A stretch of DNA of 64,000 bases, from the NCBI GenBank assembly GCA_036826375.1, contig DAISWL010000002.1:1-64000 (forward strand), written 5' to 3'. The first letter of the stretch is position 1. Every line of letters begins with the position of its first letter. The notes under the pieces are model-generated. The model was not told the origin of the DNA and ran no database searches. It saw only the letters and a list, made by a program, of their open reading frames with translations. Below are positions 26,696 through 34,631 of this stretch, piece by piece. The stretch is from DAISWL01 sp036826375 (GTDB lineage Bacteria > Patescibacteriota > Saccharimonadia > Saccharimonadales > HK-STAS-PATE-42). The translations under genes and the position numbers were made by a program.

Positions 26696-26898
26696 AATTA
26701 GATTATAAGTATTAAGCTTAATAGCTAGTTTCGTGTTCATTGTTATGTTAGATTGGGTCGAGAACCCACGCTAGTGAGCTTTTAGCGAACGAGGGTCGGT
26801 GAAATGAGTAAGCGCGCAGCAACCGGAACGAAGTGAAGATTGCGAGCACTTACGAATGGAAGAGCCGGAGGCGATGACCCATTATTCGCCCCAAATTA
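26678..26898 (+). repeat. Duplicated tRNA-His 3' end bracketing a 175-bp insert
   Basis: GACCCATTATTCGCCCC plus AAATTA (23 bp) occurs at 26678-26700, as the 3' end of tRNA-His, and again at 26876-26898. The 175 bp between include a GC-richer stretch (about 26,750-26,875) with GGTCGAGAACCC and no open frame. This is the footprint expected of an integration/excision event at the tRNA 3' end or a partial tandem duplication. Confidence 0.7.
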
Positions 26899-26931
26899 AA
26901 TTTAGATTATTAAGCTTAAGGAATCATAAAA

Positions 26932-27336
26932 ATGAAATCCCCGTATTACAGAGTTAGCGTTAAGGGCATAGTTGTAGATTCTGAAAAGAGAATTCTACTT
27001 TCTTTAGAAGAAAACGGGAAATGGGAAATGTTAGGCGGCGGGCTAGAACATGGTGAAGATTATAAATCTTGTTTAAAAAGAGAGATCAAAGAAGAAGCGG
27101 GCTTAGATATAACTTATATAGAACCTAGCCCAAGCTATTTTTTAACTTCCAAAAGAGAAGATCGCCCCGAAGAATACGTAGCCAATATCATTTATAAAAT
27201 CAAACTAGCTAACCTTAATTTTACGCCCTCCGATGAATGCCAAGAACTGAGGTTCTTTTCACTAGATGAAATCAAAAAGTTAGATCTATTCCCTAACGTC
27301 CGTCAACTGATTAAAGTTCTGGAAAGTGAAGCCTAG
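26932..27336 (+). CDS. Nudix hydrolase
   Basis: 134 residues, one Nudix domain. The Nudix box is complete: GGGLEHGEDYKSCLKREIKEEAGL (about 35-58), fitting G-x5-E-x7-REUxEExGU with the metal-binding Glu residues. It hydrolyses a nucleoside diphosphate linked to another moiety; the substrate is unknown. The histidine-phosphatase gene begins 5 bases after its stop, so the two are co-transcribed. An AAGG lies about 10 bases upstream of the ATG. Confidence 0.92.
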   Translation: MKSPYYRVSVKGIVVDSEKRILLSLEENGKWEMLGGGLEHGEDYKSCLKREIKEEAGLDITYIEPSPSYFLTSKREDRPEEYVANIIYKIKLANLNFTPSDECQELRFFSLDEIKKLDLFPNVRQLIKVLESEA

Positions 27337-27341
27337 AAGCC

Positions 27342-27902
27342 ATGAAATTAACGCTTGTTCGGCACGGAGAGACCGTAGAAAATGAGAATAAAATAGTTCA
27401 AGGTCAGAGCCGCGGGATTCTTAACGACGCTGGATTAATGCAAGCTGCTCAAACAGGCATTAAGCTTAAGGGTAAAAAATTCGATTTGGTAATATGTTCC
27501 GATCTTGATAGATGTATTAAAACTGCTGAGCAAATTAAGCTTAATTCAGGTATAGAAGTTGATTTATATTCTCCAGAGGTTAGAGAGAGATCGTTTGGTG
27601 ATTTTGAGGGAAAATCTAGTTTAAACTTAGATTGGGGCCCTCTATCTGGTGATTTTATGACACGAAAGCCACCTAACTCAGAATCTAATATTGAGTTTAG
27701 CAATAGGGTTACTAGTTTTATTAATGATCTTTTAGATAGACATCCAGTTGATGACATCTTGATTATTACTCATGGCGGAGTAATAAGAATTTTACAATAT
27801 CATTTTAGTGATGAAAGTTTAGAAAAAATTTTTTCTAGCAAGCCGGAAAACGGTGGCATCTATGAATTCGAAATCAATACCCCATTAAACTTAATGTTGT
27901 AG
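27342..27902 (+). CDS. Histidine phosphatase (phosphoglycerate mutase-like)
   Basis: 186 residues. The RHG motif is in LTLVRHGETVENENKIVQGQ (about 3-22, catalytic His 8), with ICSDLDRCIKTAEQI and RERSFGDFEGKS, and the second catalytic His in LIITHGGVIRIL (about 144-155). Members are phosphatases or mutases acting on small phosphorylated metabolites; the substrate cannot be told. It is in an operon with the Nudix gene and converges on dut, 3 bases away. Confidence 0.9.
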   Translation: MKLTLVRHGETVENENKIVQGQSRGILNDAGLMQAAQTGIKLKGKKFDLVICSDLDRCIKTAEQIKLNSGIEVDLYSPEVRERSFGDFEGKSSLNLDWGPLSGDFMTRKPPNSESNIEFSNRVTSFINDLLDRHPVDDILIITHGGVIRILQYHFSDESLEKIFSSKPENGGIYEFEINTPLNLML

Positions 27903-27905
27903 ATG

Positions 27906-28391
27906 CTACCTCCCGCTACTACCAAAACCGCCCACTCCTCTTTTAGAATCAAAATTATTTAGCTCTTCTAAACTTAATTCTTTTACCTCAGTTCTCGGCA
28001 CAGGCAGAAGAACGTACTGGGCAATGGCTTTTTTGTAATCGTGAACCGTAAATTCATCTTCACTAAACTTAAGTGGATCTTTTGTAATTACAATCGGCTT
28101 CAAGCTGGTATTATTTAGCACAATAAGATGCTCCCCCCGGTAGCCGGAATCTATAACTCCAGCCCTAACGCTCATGCCTTTAATTCCGCAAGAGCTACGC
28201 TCAAACACTCTTAAAAAATAATCTGAGCTAAAAGCTGACGCTATCCCGGTTAGTATAAGCTTAATTTCACCAGGTTTAATTATAACTTCATCCTCTTCAA
28301 AACAAGCGTAAACATCATAGCCGGCATCTTCATCGCGTTTACAGGGAATTTCAGCGTTGGGTTTAAGTTTAGTAAAGTAAATACCAACCAT
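27906..28391 (-). CDS. dut: dUTP diphosphatase
   Basis: 161 residues with all five dUTPase motifs in order: DAGYDVYA (I), ERSSCGIKG (II), AGVIDSGYRGE (III, catalytic Asp), KAIAQYVLLPV (IV) and the Gly-rich RGVGGFGSSGR (V, phosphate clamp). It converts dUTP to dUMP and diphosphate, keeping uracil out of DNA and feeding dTMP synthesis. It acts as a homotrimer in the cytoplasm. It follows the SDR gene after 5 bases in a leftward operon (HD, SDR, dut). Confidence 0.95.
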   Translation of the reverse strand: MVGIYFTKLKPNAEIPCKRDEDAGYDVYACFEEDEVIIKPGEIKLILTGIASAFSSDYFLRVFERSSCGIKGMSVRAGVIDSGYRGEHLIVLNNTSLKPIVITKDPLKFSEDEFTVHDYKKAIAQYVLLPVPRTEVKELSLEELNNFDSKRGVGGFGSSGR

Positions 28392-28396
28392 TAAAT

Positions 28397-29071
28397 TTAA
28401 ATCTTCTTCTTTCTGTTAATTACTACGTCGCTAACTTCCATGCTTTTTGGAAGATAGAGTATGGCTTTTAAAAACTCGGCAACATCTTTAGGATTCATCC
28501 AGTTTTGGGGGTCTAACATTGGTATCCCTACTTTTTCGCCCATGCTATTGTTCATGCCTCCTGTGCAAAAACTTATCACTCTAAGTTTAGTATCTTTGAA
28601 TTGCTCTCTTAAGCTTTCAGAAAAGCCCCTGACCGCCCACTTACTTGCAGTATAGGCTTGCTGATCTTTAACACCTTTTGTACCTACAGTCGAAGATATA
28701 TTAACTATGTCAGATTCATCGGAATTAAGTTTAACCCCCAACTTTGATGTCAGATATATATGACCAGAAATATTAACATCCATCATATTAGTTATATCTT
28801 CCAGGTCTGGCTGATCGAACTTTTTCGCAGACATCACCCCCGCATTGTTTATAAGAGCACTAATTTTTCTTTTGTCATAATTAAGCTTAGCGGAGGCGTC
28901 ATCTAGGCTTTTCCTATCTGTTAGATCTGTTTGAATCCATTCAACGCCATCGTAATCTGGCTTTGAACGAGAAAGGCAAACTACGGCTTTACCATCTTTG
29001 ATTAAGCTTAAGGCTAGTTGTTTGCCTAAACCGTCACTGGCTCCAGTTATTATGTAGATTTCATTATTCAT
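28397..29071 (-). CDS. Short-chain dehydrogenase/reductase
   Basis: 224 residues, classical SDR. The NAD(P)-binding motif is TGASDGLG (about 8-15), followed by NNAGV (about 72-76) and the catalytic YTASK (about 135-139) with Ser upstream in VNISSTVG. The substrate is unknown. A good AAAAGGAGC precedes the start. It sits between the HD gene and dut in one leftward operon. Confidence 0.9.
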   Translation of the reverse strand: MNNEIYIITGASDGLGKQLALSLIKDGKAVVCLSRSKPDYDGVEWIQTDLTDRKSLDDASAKLNYDKRKISALINNAGVMSAKKFDQPDLEDITNMMDVNISGHIYLTSKLGVKLNSDESDIVNISSTVGTKGVKDQQAYTASKWAVRGFSESLREQFKDTKLRVISFCTGGMNNSMGEKVGIPMLDPQNWMNPKDVAEFLKAILYLPKSMEVSDVVINRKKKI

Positions 29072-29109
29072 TTATAGCTCCTTTTCTTAATTATAATTGG
29101 CCTGCAAAC

Positions 29110-29694
29110 CTAGATAAATAATTGCTTAAAATTTTCGTACTTAGTTTTATAGAAATTTTTCTCATCATTAAACATTAACTTACTATTGAAGTCTCTGTCT
29201 AGTTTAGCCCTCAGCTTGGTTTTTAGTGCTTCGAAATCGCCTCCATTTTTAAAATTATTGACCGCAAAGAATAGATAGAAATCTGTATCAATATGAGCTA
29301 TTGCATCAGCAGAAGCTACTATTTTGCCTTCTAGAGTTAAGGGTCTCATATCTCCTCTGCATGAATGCTTAGGAAGAATATCTTCAAGTACTATCGCTCT
29401 ATCGCTATCTGAGAACCCCGCCTCAATCATGGCGCCTTCGGCTATATTTAATGAAAGTTCTTCGTGATTATCGCTAAACCTTGATATTGATACATCTGCT
29501 ATATCATGCAAGATAGCTCCTGCAAAAGCTAAATCAATATCACCGCCATACTTTCTGGCTAAAAATAAAGCGTTTTTAGCAACGACAAAAACATGGTTTT
29601 CGTATAGCCAATCACACCACTCATCTCTATCCTCTCTTCGCCCCTCATAGAGAGACCTTACCAACTTTTCTAGCTTTTTACTTCTATCGTTCAT
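29110..29694 (-). CDS. HD-domain phosphohydrolase
   Basis: 194 residues. HD-superfamily metal ligands are visible: His in WLYENHVFVVAKNAL, the HD pair in AGAILHDIADVSISR (about 60-74), and an Asp in VASADAIAHIDTD (about 127-139). Such proteins hydrolyse nucleotides or phosphomonoesters. An AAAAGGAGC precedes the ATG. It is the first gene of the operon with the SDR and dut, suggesting a nucleotide-housekeeping role, though this is inference. Confidence 0.85.
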   Translation of the reverse strand: MNDRSKKLEKLVRSLYEGRREDRDEWCDWLYENHVFVVAKNALFLARKYGGDIDLAFAGAILHDIADVSISRFSDNHEELSLNIAEGAMIEAGFSDSDRAIVLEDILPKHSCRGDMRPLTLEGKIVASADAIAHIDTDFYLFFAVNNFKNGGDFEALKTKLRAKLDRDFNSKLMFNDEKNFYKTKYENFKQLFI

Positions 29695-29786
29695 TTCTAG
29701 CTCCTTTTCTTGTTCTTTTCTTACTTAAGTTTAATATAAATAAATATTAATCGTAATACTAGTTAATTTAACATTATTTTCTCAAA

Positions 29787-30053
29787 TTATTTATAGAGCT
29801 GAGAATGCGTTCCTACGGTAATTATTAAAATTTCATCTTCGGATAATTTTTTATAAATTAATCTTAAATCGCCGCCAATATTTATACTCCGATAATTTTT
29901 ATATTTACCTTCTAGGGCGTGGTTTCTTAAAATCGGATGATGTGGCTCTGAAATAAAAAGTTTTAACCGGGCCTTAAGCTTAAGTTTTTGGTTCTGGCTC
30001 AGTTTAGCAACATCTTTTAAGAAAGATTTTGGCTTATAGTATGAGATTTTCAT
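29787..30053 (-). CDS. RelE/YafQ-type mRNA interferase toxin
   Basis: 88 residues, typical of YafQ. Features: SFLKDVAKLSQNQKLKLKARL, then RNHALEGKYKNYRSINIGGDLRLIYKKLSEDEILIITVGTHSQLY. The GDLRLIYK strand and C-terminal GTHSQLY are the family core that cuts mRNA in the ribosomal A site. It lies 8 bases after the antitoxin gene, so the pair is co-transcribed. Confidence 0.9.
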   Translation of the reverse strand: MKISYYKPKSFLKDVAKLSQNQKLKLKARLKLFISEPHHPILRNHALEGKYKNYRSINIGGDLRLIYKKLSEDEILIITVGTHSQLYK

Positions 30054-30061
30054 CTTTAAAA

Positions 30062-30328
30062 CTAGGCTTCATCTAAAAACGCTAGGGCATCTGCAGCGTT
30101 ATTGAAGGTTTTTTTATTGATTTTTCCTGATTCTAATTCTTCTAGAATATCCTCTAGATACCCACTAGGGGCGTAACTATCGCTTAAGTTTAATTCTTGA
30201 TCTGATACAAACTTTTTAAGCCCGGCATTTATAACAGCGCTTAAACTAACGCCCATTTGGGAGGCGAGTTTCTGAGCCTGCATCTTAAGTTTAGGATCGG
30301 TTTTGACATTTATTACTGTTGAGTTCAT
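30062..30328 (-). CDS. RelB/DinJ-family antitoxin
   Basis: 88 residues from ATG 30328: MNSTVINVKTDPKLKMQAQK, then LASQMGVSLSAVINAGLKKF, a ribbon-helix-helix DinJ-type DNA-binding domain, followed by an acidic flexible tail (LEDILEELESGKINKKTF) that would cover the toxin. A longer frame from TTG 30367 exists, but that TTG is the first half of the -35 box TTGACT, so it cannot be the start. The transcript start falls within a few bases of the ATG, so translation is almost leaderless. Confidence 0.88.
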   Translation of the reverse strand: MNSTVINVKTDPKLKMQAQKLASQMGVSLSAVINAGLKKFVSDQELNLSDSYAPSGYLEDILEELESGKINKKTFNNAADALAFLDEA

Positions 30329-30337
30329 AACAACATT

Positions 30338-30367
30338 AGTATACACCAAGTATATACCACAAGTCAA
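30338..30367 (-). promoter_or_regulatory. Toxin-antitoxin promoter with overlapping operator
   Basis: On the minus strand TTGACT (30362-30367) and TATACT (30338-30343) are 18 bases apart. A near-palindrome, GTATATACTTGGTGTATAC (30339-30357), fills the spacer and -10, the place where antitoxin-toxin complexes bind to repress their own operon. Confidence 0.75.
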
Positions 30368-30385
30368 TAGTTTCTATAACTATAC

Positions 30386-30512
30386 TTACTCCCAACTCCT
30401 TTTCTTATTCTTTTCTTCCTTAAGTTTAACGGCCTCGGCGACATCTATTTTAGCCATACCGGCGAGGCTTAACAAAACTATGAAAACATCGGTAATCTCT
30501 TTTTTATTAAGC
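30386..30512 (-). pseudogene. MazG-like pyrophosphohydrolase C-terminal remnant
   Basis: The minus strand reads NKKEITDVFIVLLSLAGMAK, then IDVAEAVKLKEEKNKKRSWE, which resembles the last helices of MazG/RS21-C6-type nucleotide pyrophosphohydrolases (DELADVLIYLLLLA...). The N-terminal metal-binding ExxE helices are missing, and upstream the frame runs into ppa in another frame. A broken or 3'-only remnant seems most likely. Confidence 0.5.
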
Positions 30513-31046
30513 TTAAGCTTGGGCGTTCCATCTTTCAATACATTCGTTAATAACTTCTTTAGCTTCTTCAACGTCACCAAATCCCATAACTTTTGTAGTT
30601 CCGGGCTTTTTTAAATCTTTATAGTGCGTGAAGTGATGCTCAATCTGCTTCAAAAGTGCAGGCGAAAGATCATCCAAGCTTTTGATTGAATCGCCACTGT
30701 CTCTATCATCGGCTGGAACCACAATAACTTTATGATCCATTTCTCCGCCATCTTCAAACTTAAGCACGCCAATAACTCTGGCTTTTTCAACCACTAAGCC
30801 CATTGGCAATGGCTCATCGCAGATGATTAGAGTATCTAGTTCATCGCCGTCGTCATCTAGCGTCTGAGGGATAAAACCATAACTTACAGGCTTGGCAAAG
30901 ATGCCCGGCTCCACCCTATCAAGTACAAAAATCTTCTTTTTTCTATCATATTCGGCCTTAAGTTTAGAGCCTTTAGGGATTTCCACCACTGTAGTGATTA
31001 TTCCAGCCACGACATCGCCAGATGTTAAAATTGCGTTAAAATCCAT
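30513..31046 (-). CDS. ppa: Inorganic pyrophosphatase, family I
   Basis: 177 residues, normal length. The signature DDDGDELDTLI (about 65-75) supplies the metal-binding Asp residues, and KPVSYGFIPQTL, EYDRKKKIFVLDRV and PADDRD are also in place. It hydrolyses pyrophosphate from biosynthesis and nucleic-acid polymerisation in the cytoplasm. A GGAGG lies upstream of the ATG. It is divergent from the tmRNA gene. Confidence 0.95.
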   Translation of the reverse strand: MDFNAILTSGDVVAGIITTVVEIPKGSKLKAEYDRKKKIFVLDRVEPGIFAKPVSYGFIPQTLDDDGDELDTLIICDEPLPMGLVVEKARVIGVLKFEDGGEMDHKVIVVPADDRDSGDSIKSLDDLSPALLKQIEHHFTHYKDLKKPGTTKVMGFGDVEEAKEVINECIERWNAQA

Positions 31047-31130
31047 ACCGTTCCTCCATTATTTTATTAAGTTTAATGGTTTAATTTTAGCATATGGGAT
31101 AGCCCTACCCAAAACTCACGCTACGAGGTA

Positions 31131-31159
31131 TTGCTTAAGTTTAATAACCATTGTATAAT
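31131..31159 (+). promoter_or_regulatory. tmRNA promoter
   Basis: TTGCTT (31131-31136) and a consensus TATAAT (31154-31159) are separated by 17 bases and lie just before the tmRNA 5' end at 31171. Confidence 0.8.
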
Positions 31160-31170
31160 TGCAATTAGTT

Positions 31171-31585
31171 GGGGCTGAAATCAGCTTATAGACACTAAGT
31201 ACTTTAAAATTTTAGGTAGCACGTAGTTTTAATCTTCTTAAAAGATTATTTTAATTGCAACCTTTACAAGCAAAATCAAAGCAGCTTTTGCTAGTGTAGC
31301 TAGTGTTTTCACTGGTTCACTTGCTCCACAAGCTGTTTTAGCAGCCTAGTCTGCTGATGCCCTCAACTTCAACCTCAGATAGAAGTTAGGGTAACATATT
31401 TTTCTGAGCAAAGCAGAAGATTTACTCGCTTCTTGCCGGTGTAATAGAGTAACTTCTGAGATAAGTTTTGGTTAGGCTTTTATCTTATTTTCAGAATCAA
31501 AACTTAAACTTAAGCTTAACTAAACGTGTAGAAGCCTTTAATTTATACTTTTTGAACGCGGGGGCAGTGCCCGCCAGCTCCACCA
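31171..31585 (+). ncRNA. ssrA: tmRNA (transfer-messenger RNA)
   Basis: The 5' end GGGGCTG pairs with the 3' CAGCTCC, followed by A and an encoded CCA (31583-31585). The third pair is G-U, the identity mark of alanine-charged tmRNA. A T arm with GAACGCGGGGG is next to the 3' end. In the messenger part the resume codon GCA (31257-31259) follows TTTAATT, and the frame runs to TAG 31347-31349. The tag is 30 residues, starting ATFTSKIKAAFASVA and ending GSLAPQAVLAA. An end in LAA/VLAA is the usual protease degron. It rescues stalled ribosomes. A 30-residue tag is far longer than the usual 8-15. Confidence 0.93.
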
Positions 31586-31624
31586 AGAAAAAATTAATCA
31601 GAATTTATCGAAGTATTTATTTTT

Positions 31625-31676
31625 CATACGACAATTTTAGCATTTTTAACAGAAAAAATCTGTTTTTTGTCGCATG
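31625..31676 (+). terminator. Nested hairpin terminator downstream of tmRNA
   Basis: An inner ACAGA/TCTGT hairpin (31649-31663) is followed by T6. An outer CATACGACA (31625-31633) pairs with TGTCGCATG (31668-31676) with one mismatch. The inner hairpin plus T-run is a plausible terminator for tmRNA; the outer stem is unusual. Confidence 0.55.
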
Positions 31677-31739
31677 AAGCCCGAGTCAACATCTATTGTA
31701 AAATCTACTTATTGCTTTTTCGTTGTGGCTGATTTAAAC

Positions 31740-31983
31740 TAAACTTAAGCTATATATTGTGGATTAACTGAAAATCCAAACGCTAGATGTAGGCAAGCAG
31801 GGCGATAAGTATTAAACTTAAATTCCCTCACTGTGCCGCAACCGTAAAGTCGGAAAACTACATTTCGCTGAACAATATAGGCCTTCGAGCAAGGGCAAGC
31901 AATTGAAACATCTTTTTGTTTTTAAACTTTTGATTATTGCCCTGCTCTAATAAGTACTTAAGCTTAAATAAGAGGAGGGTTTT
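31740..31983 (+). promoter_or_regulatory. Structured leader resembling a cobalamin riboswitch
   Basis: Upstream of the 31,984 gene, ATGTAG (31787-31792) pairs with CTACAT (31858-31863) and encloses GGGCGAT, AAGT/ACTT and the block AATTCCCTCACTGTGCCGCA followed by ACCGTAA, which resembles the conserved cobalamin-riboswitch core (AATCC...CTG..CGCAAC.GT). A long hairpin follows, GAGCAAGGGCAA (31887-31898) with TTGCCCTGCTC (31937-31947), before the ribosome binding site. The canonical GGGAA...GGTG segment is not clear, so the identification is tentative. Confidence 0.4.
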
Positions 31984-33615
31984 TTGATTTCTGCGGTTCT
32001 AGAGGCTCCATCAGTATTCAATGTAGGCGTTGATATGTCTCAGTTTGAGGTTGATTTCGCATCCCCAGAAACTCGCTTAAACAAAAAAGTTACGCCAGTT
32101 AGAAACTTAGTTGATAGGGGCGCCTTAAGCTTAGCATTTGAAAACGCAATAACCTTAGCATCTGAAGGATTAGCCGGACAGAAGTTTGAATGGGGCCTGG
32201 ATCCGCTTGGTAACGCTAAGTTGTATCATCAATCGGTTCAACAATTTGGAGCTGATAGCTTCGAGGTAATAGCTCAGCGTGAGGTGCTTGAGGCCGATAT
32301 GGCTACTCTTTTAATGGAAGAAATAACTTCAACTAATTTTTTTGAAAAAACTTATTCTGTTGATAAAGATGGAAAGATTGTGGCAGCCAATCAAACCTTA
32401 AGTGAAGTTTATGCCAGATGTCTAGCTAGTGCAGATGGAACCACCCCAGCCTGGATGCTAGAAAGGTTCACAGCCGAACTGGAAGAAATTTTAAGTTTCG
32501 AGCAACTAATTGCTAGCGGTCAGGCAAAGTGCAAAACTTACGTAACCATTTCGCCCACTCCCTTTAATGTACCGGATGCGGAACTGGAAAAATATGGTAT
32601 GCGTGGGTTGTTGATGATCCGCTTTATGAGCTGGGATGAGCCCACCAATTCACTAAACTTAAGCCAAATTCAATTGCCTCAAGATGAGATCACAGAAGGC
32701 GACCTTAAAACTTTATTTGAAGAACTCGGCGCCGGGCTTGACGGCGGGCATCTAGATGCCGCCACCTCAATGCTTGAAACCGGAATTCTATTTGATTCAA
32801 ATTATCTTAAAGATCAAACCGACATCGTTAAAATGTTAGATCAAATCATCGCCAAAAGAGCTAAACTTCTATCTCGTCGCCGCCATGCTTTTATGGGAAG
32901 TTTTGTAACTAAAGCCGCCAGAGATTCCGATTACCAAAAACTATATCTCGATTCTACCGAACGTTACCAAACTCAACAACAAGTTATAAGCAATATGGTT
33001 GATAGGATTTTAAGCTTAAGTTTAAGTGCTAATCCAGATTTTAAAAGTTTTGCAGAACAAGCCAAAAAAGAGGCTCTAGCCGCAATGTCGGCTGGCGAAA
33101 TTAAATCTCGTTACGGTCAAAAAATTGCCGAGGCCTACCAAGCCGGCGGTTATAATGGGGCTAAAAGTGCGGGGTTAAAAGATGGGCTAAGCGGAAGTTG
33201 CCCCAGCTCTGGCTCTAGCAAAACTGAAGATCCTAATTCCCCAGAAAGCTCATTATTCTGCAAGGCCTTACCGAAACCAGGCGAAAAGGCCTGCTGCCCT
33301 GGGTGCAAGCAAATGGTTATAGTAACCGGAACTGAAGATAATATTAAGTGTGGCAACGGAGCTTGCTCGCTTGCAGATACCCACTCTCGCGCTGAATACT
33401 TGGCCAGCCTAGCAGTTCAAGCTAAGCTTAATCATCCAAATATTGACGGAGTGCAGATTTGGTCTAACCAAGGGCTTGGAGCGCTATTTTTTGTTAAAAA
33501 GTTTATAAGCCTTGAAGAATATGAGTTTATGCAAAAGCTAGCCGAGCCTAATCAAGATGATAACTCAAATAGTAATTTGGGAGCAGAAAATTCTCAATTT
33601 GCGCTAGCCGCTTAA
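31984..33615 (+). CDS. Hypothetical zinc-ribbon protein behind a structured leader
   Basis: 543 residues. The start is TTG at 31984, chosen because GAGGAGG (31972-31978) sits 5 bases before it; the next Met is 18 codons in. Most of the protein is helical and acidic with no recognised family. Residues about 425-455 carry four Cys in CCPGCK...KCGNGACS, a likely zinc ribbon, after a low-complexity Ser/Pro linker. There is no signal peptide or membrane segment. The leader before it is complex, so expression is probably controlled by RNA structure. The m5C methyltransferase gene follows after 20 bases with its own -10. Confidence 0.7.
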   Translation: MISAVLEAPSVFNVGVDMSQFEVDFASPETRLNKKVTPVRNLVDRGALSLAFENAITLASEGLAGQKFEWGLDPLGNAKLYHQSVQQFGADSFEVIAQREVLEADMATLLMEEITSTNFFEKTYSVDKDGKIVAANQTLSEVYARCLASADGTTPAWMLERFTAELEEILSFEQLIASGQAKCKTYVTISPTPFNVPDAELEKYGMRGLLMIRFMSWDEPTNSLNLSQIQLPQDEITEGDLKTLFEELGAGLDGGHLDAATSMLETGILFDSNYLKDQTDIVKMLDQIIAKRAKLLSRRRHAFMGSFVTKAARDSDYQKLYLDSTERYQTQQQVISNMVDRILSLSLSANPDFKSFAEQAKKEALAAMSAGEIKSRYGQKIAEAYQAGGYNGAKSAGLKDGLSGSCPSSGSSKTEDPNSPESSLFCKALPKPGEKACCPGCKQMVIVTGTEDNIKCGNGACSLADTHSRAEYLASLAVQAKLNHPNIDGVQIWSNQGLGALFFVKKFISLEEYEFMQKLAEPNQDDNSNSNLGAENSQFALAA

Positions 33616-33635
33616 ACTTAAGTTATAATAGTAAT

Positions 33636-34628
33636 ATGTCCAAAAACTCTAAATCTGAAAAGCGCCTAGCTAGCCACATTTTAAATAAGCAGCAGAAGAT
33701 TAGTGAACGCGTGGCCCAGATCTACAACTTAAGCTTAAGTGAAGCCGAAGAATTGATTAATACTAAAAGTATGCAAGCGGTGCGAGCATCGGTTAAGTTT
33801 AAATCAGATTTTGATTATGAATCTGCCCTCAAAAAACTTGGAGTGGAACTAGAAAAAATTGAATGGATGCCCATTCCCGCTTGGTGGGTGAAATCTGGGC
33901 AAGCCGAGCTCAATAAATCTAATTTTATTGAAGCTGGCGAACTTTACGTTCAAAATGCGGCATCTTTTTTGCCGATTTTAGAACTTGATTTAAACCCGGA
34001 AGATAGGGTTCTAGATTTATGTGCGGCGCCTGGTGGGAAATCTGATTTAATATTAAGTTTAGGGGTTAAGCCTGGTAATTTACATCTTAATGATAATTCT
34101 CGAGTTCGTTTCTTTAAAATGAAGAAGCGATTCGATAACTTAAACTTAACTGATATTAATTATTCAATCTATAATTTAAAGAACATTACCCGCCATAAAA
34201 AAGATTACGCCTCCCTTTTCGATAAAATTTTACTAGATGCCCCTTGTAGTAACGAGGCTAGCATTAAGCTTAATTTGCCTAAAACCCTCAAACACTGGAG
34301 CGAGGCGCACATCAAACGCCTGCGCGATATTCAGCGGGCAGGGATTTTAACCGCCGCTAATTTTTTAAAACCGGGTGGAACTATTGTTTATAGCACTTGC
34401 ACGTTCGCTCCTGAAGAAAATGAGGGTGTGATTCAATATTTCCTAAAGAAACATCCAGAATTTGAATTACAAGAGCTTAAGTTTAGGAATCTAGATGAAT
34501 ACACAGGTGGGATCACTAGCTGGCGCCAAAAGCCCTTGAACGCTCACGGGGATGTAACCAAAACTGCACGCATAAAGCCCAGCGCTAAAATGCACGGTTT
34601 TTTTGTGGCTAAGATTAAGAGGTGCTAG
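33636..34628 (+). CDS. RsmB/NOP2-family RNA m5C methyltransferase
   Basis: 330 residues. SAM motif I is VLDLCAAPGGKSDLIL (about 126-141), motif IV has the releasing Cys in DAPCSNEAS (about 205-213), and motif VI has the catalytic Cys in YSTCTFAPEENEGVI (about 250-264). These are diagnostic for cytosine-5 RNA methyltransferases acting on rRNA or tRNA. The N-terminal region (ERVAQIYNLSLSEAEELI) is a short RNA-binding part; a PUA domain is absent or reduced. TATAAT (33624-33629) lies exactly 6 bases before the ATG, suggesting a leaderless transcript. uvrC begins 3 bases after the stop. Confidence 0.9.
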   Translation: MSKNSKSEKRLASHILNKQQKISERVAQIYNLSLSEAEELINTKSMQAVRASVKFKSDFDYESALKKLGVELEKIEWMPIPAWWVKSGQAELNKSNFIEAGELYVQNAASFLPILELDLNPEDRVLDLCAAPGGKSDLILSLGVKPGNLHLNDNSRVRFFKMKKRFDNLNLTDINYSIYNLKNITRHKKDYASLFDKILLDAPCSNEASIKLNLPKTLKHWSEAHIKRLRDIQRAGILTAANFLKPGGTIVYSTCTFAPEENEGVIQYFLKKHPEFELQELKFRNLDEYTGGITSWRQKPLNAHGDVTKTARIKPSAKMHGFFVAKIKRC

Positions 34629-34631
34629 TAG

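Noticed and set aside
30329..30367. TTG start giving a longer antitoxin
   Set aside because: The TTG is the beginning of the -35 box TTGACT and the extra codons cross the operator.
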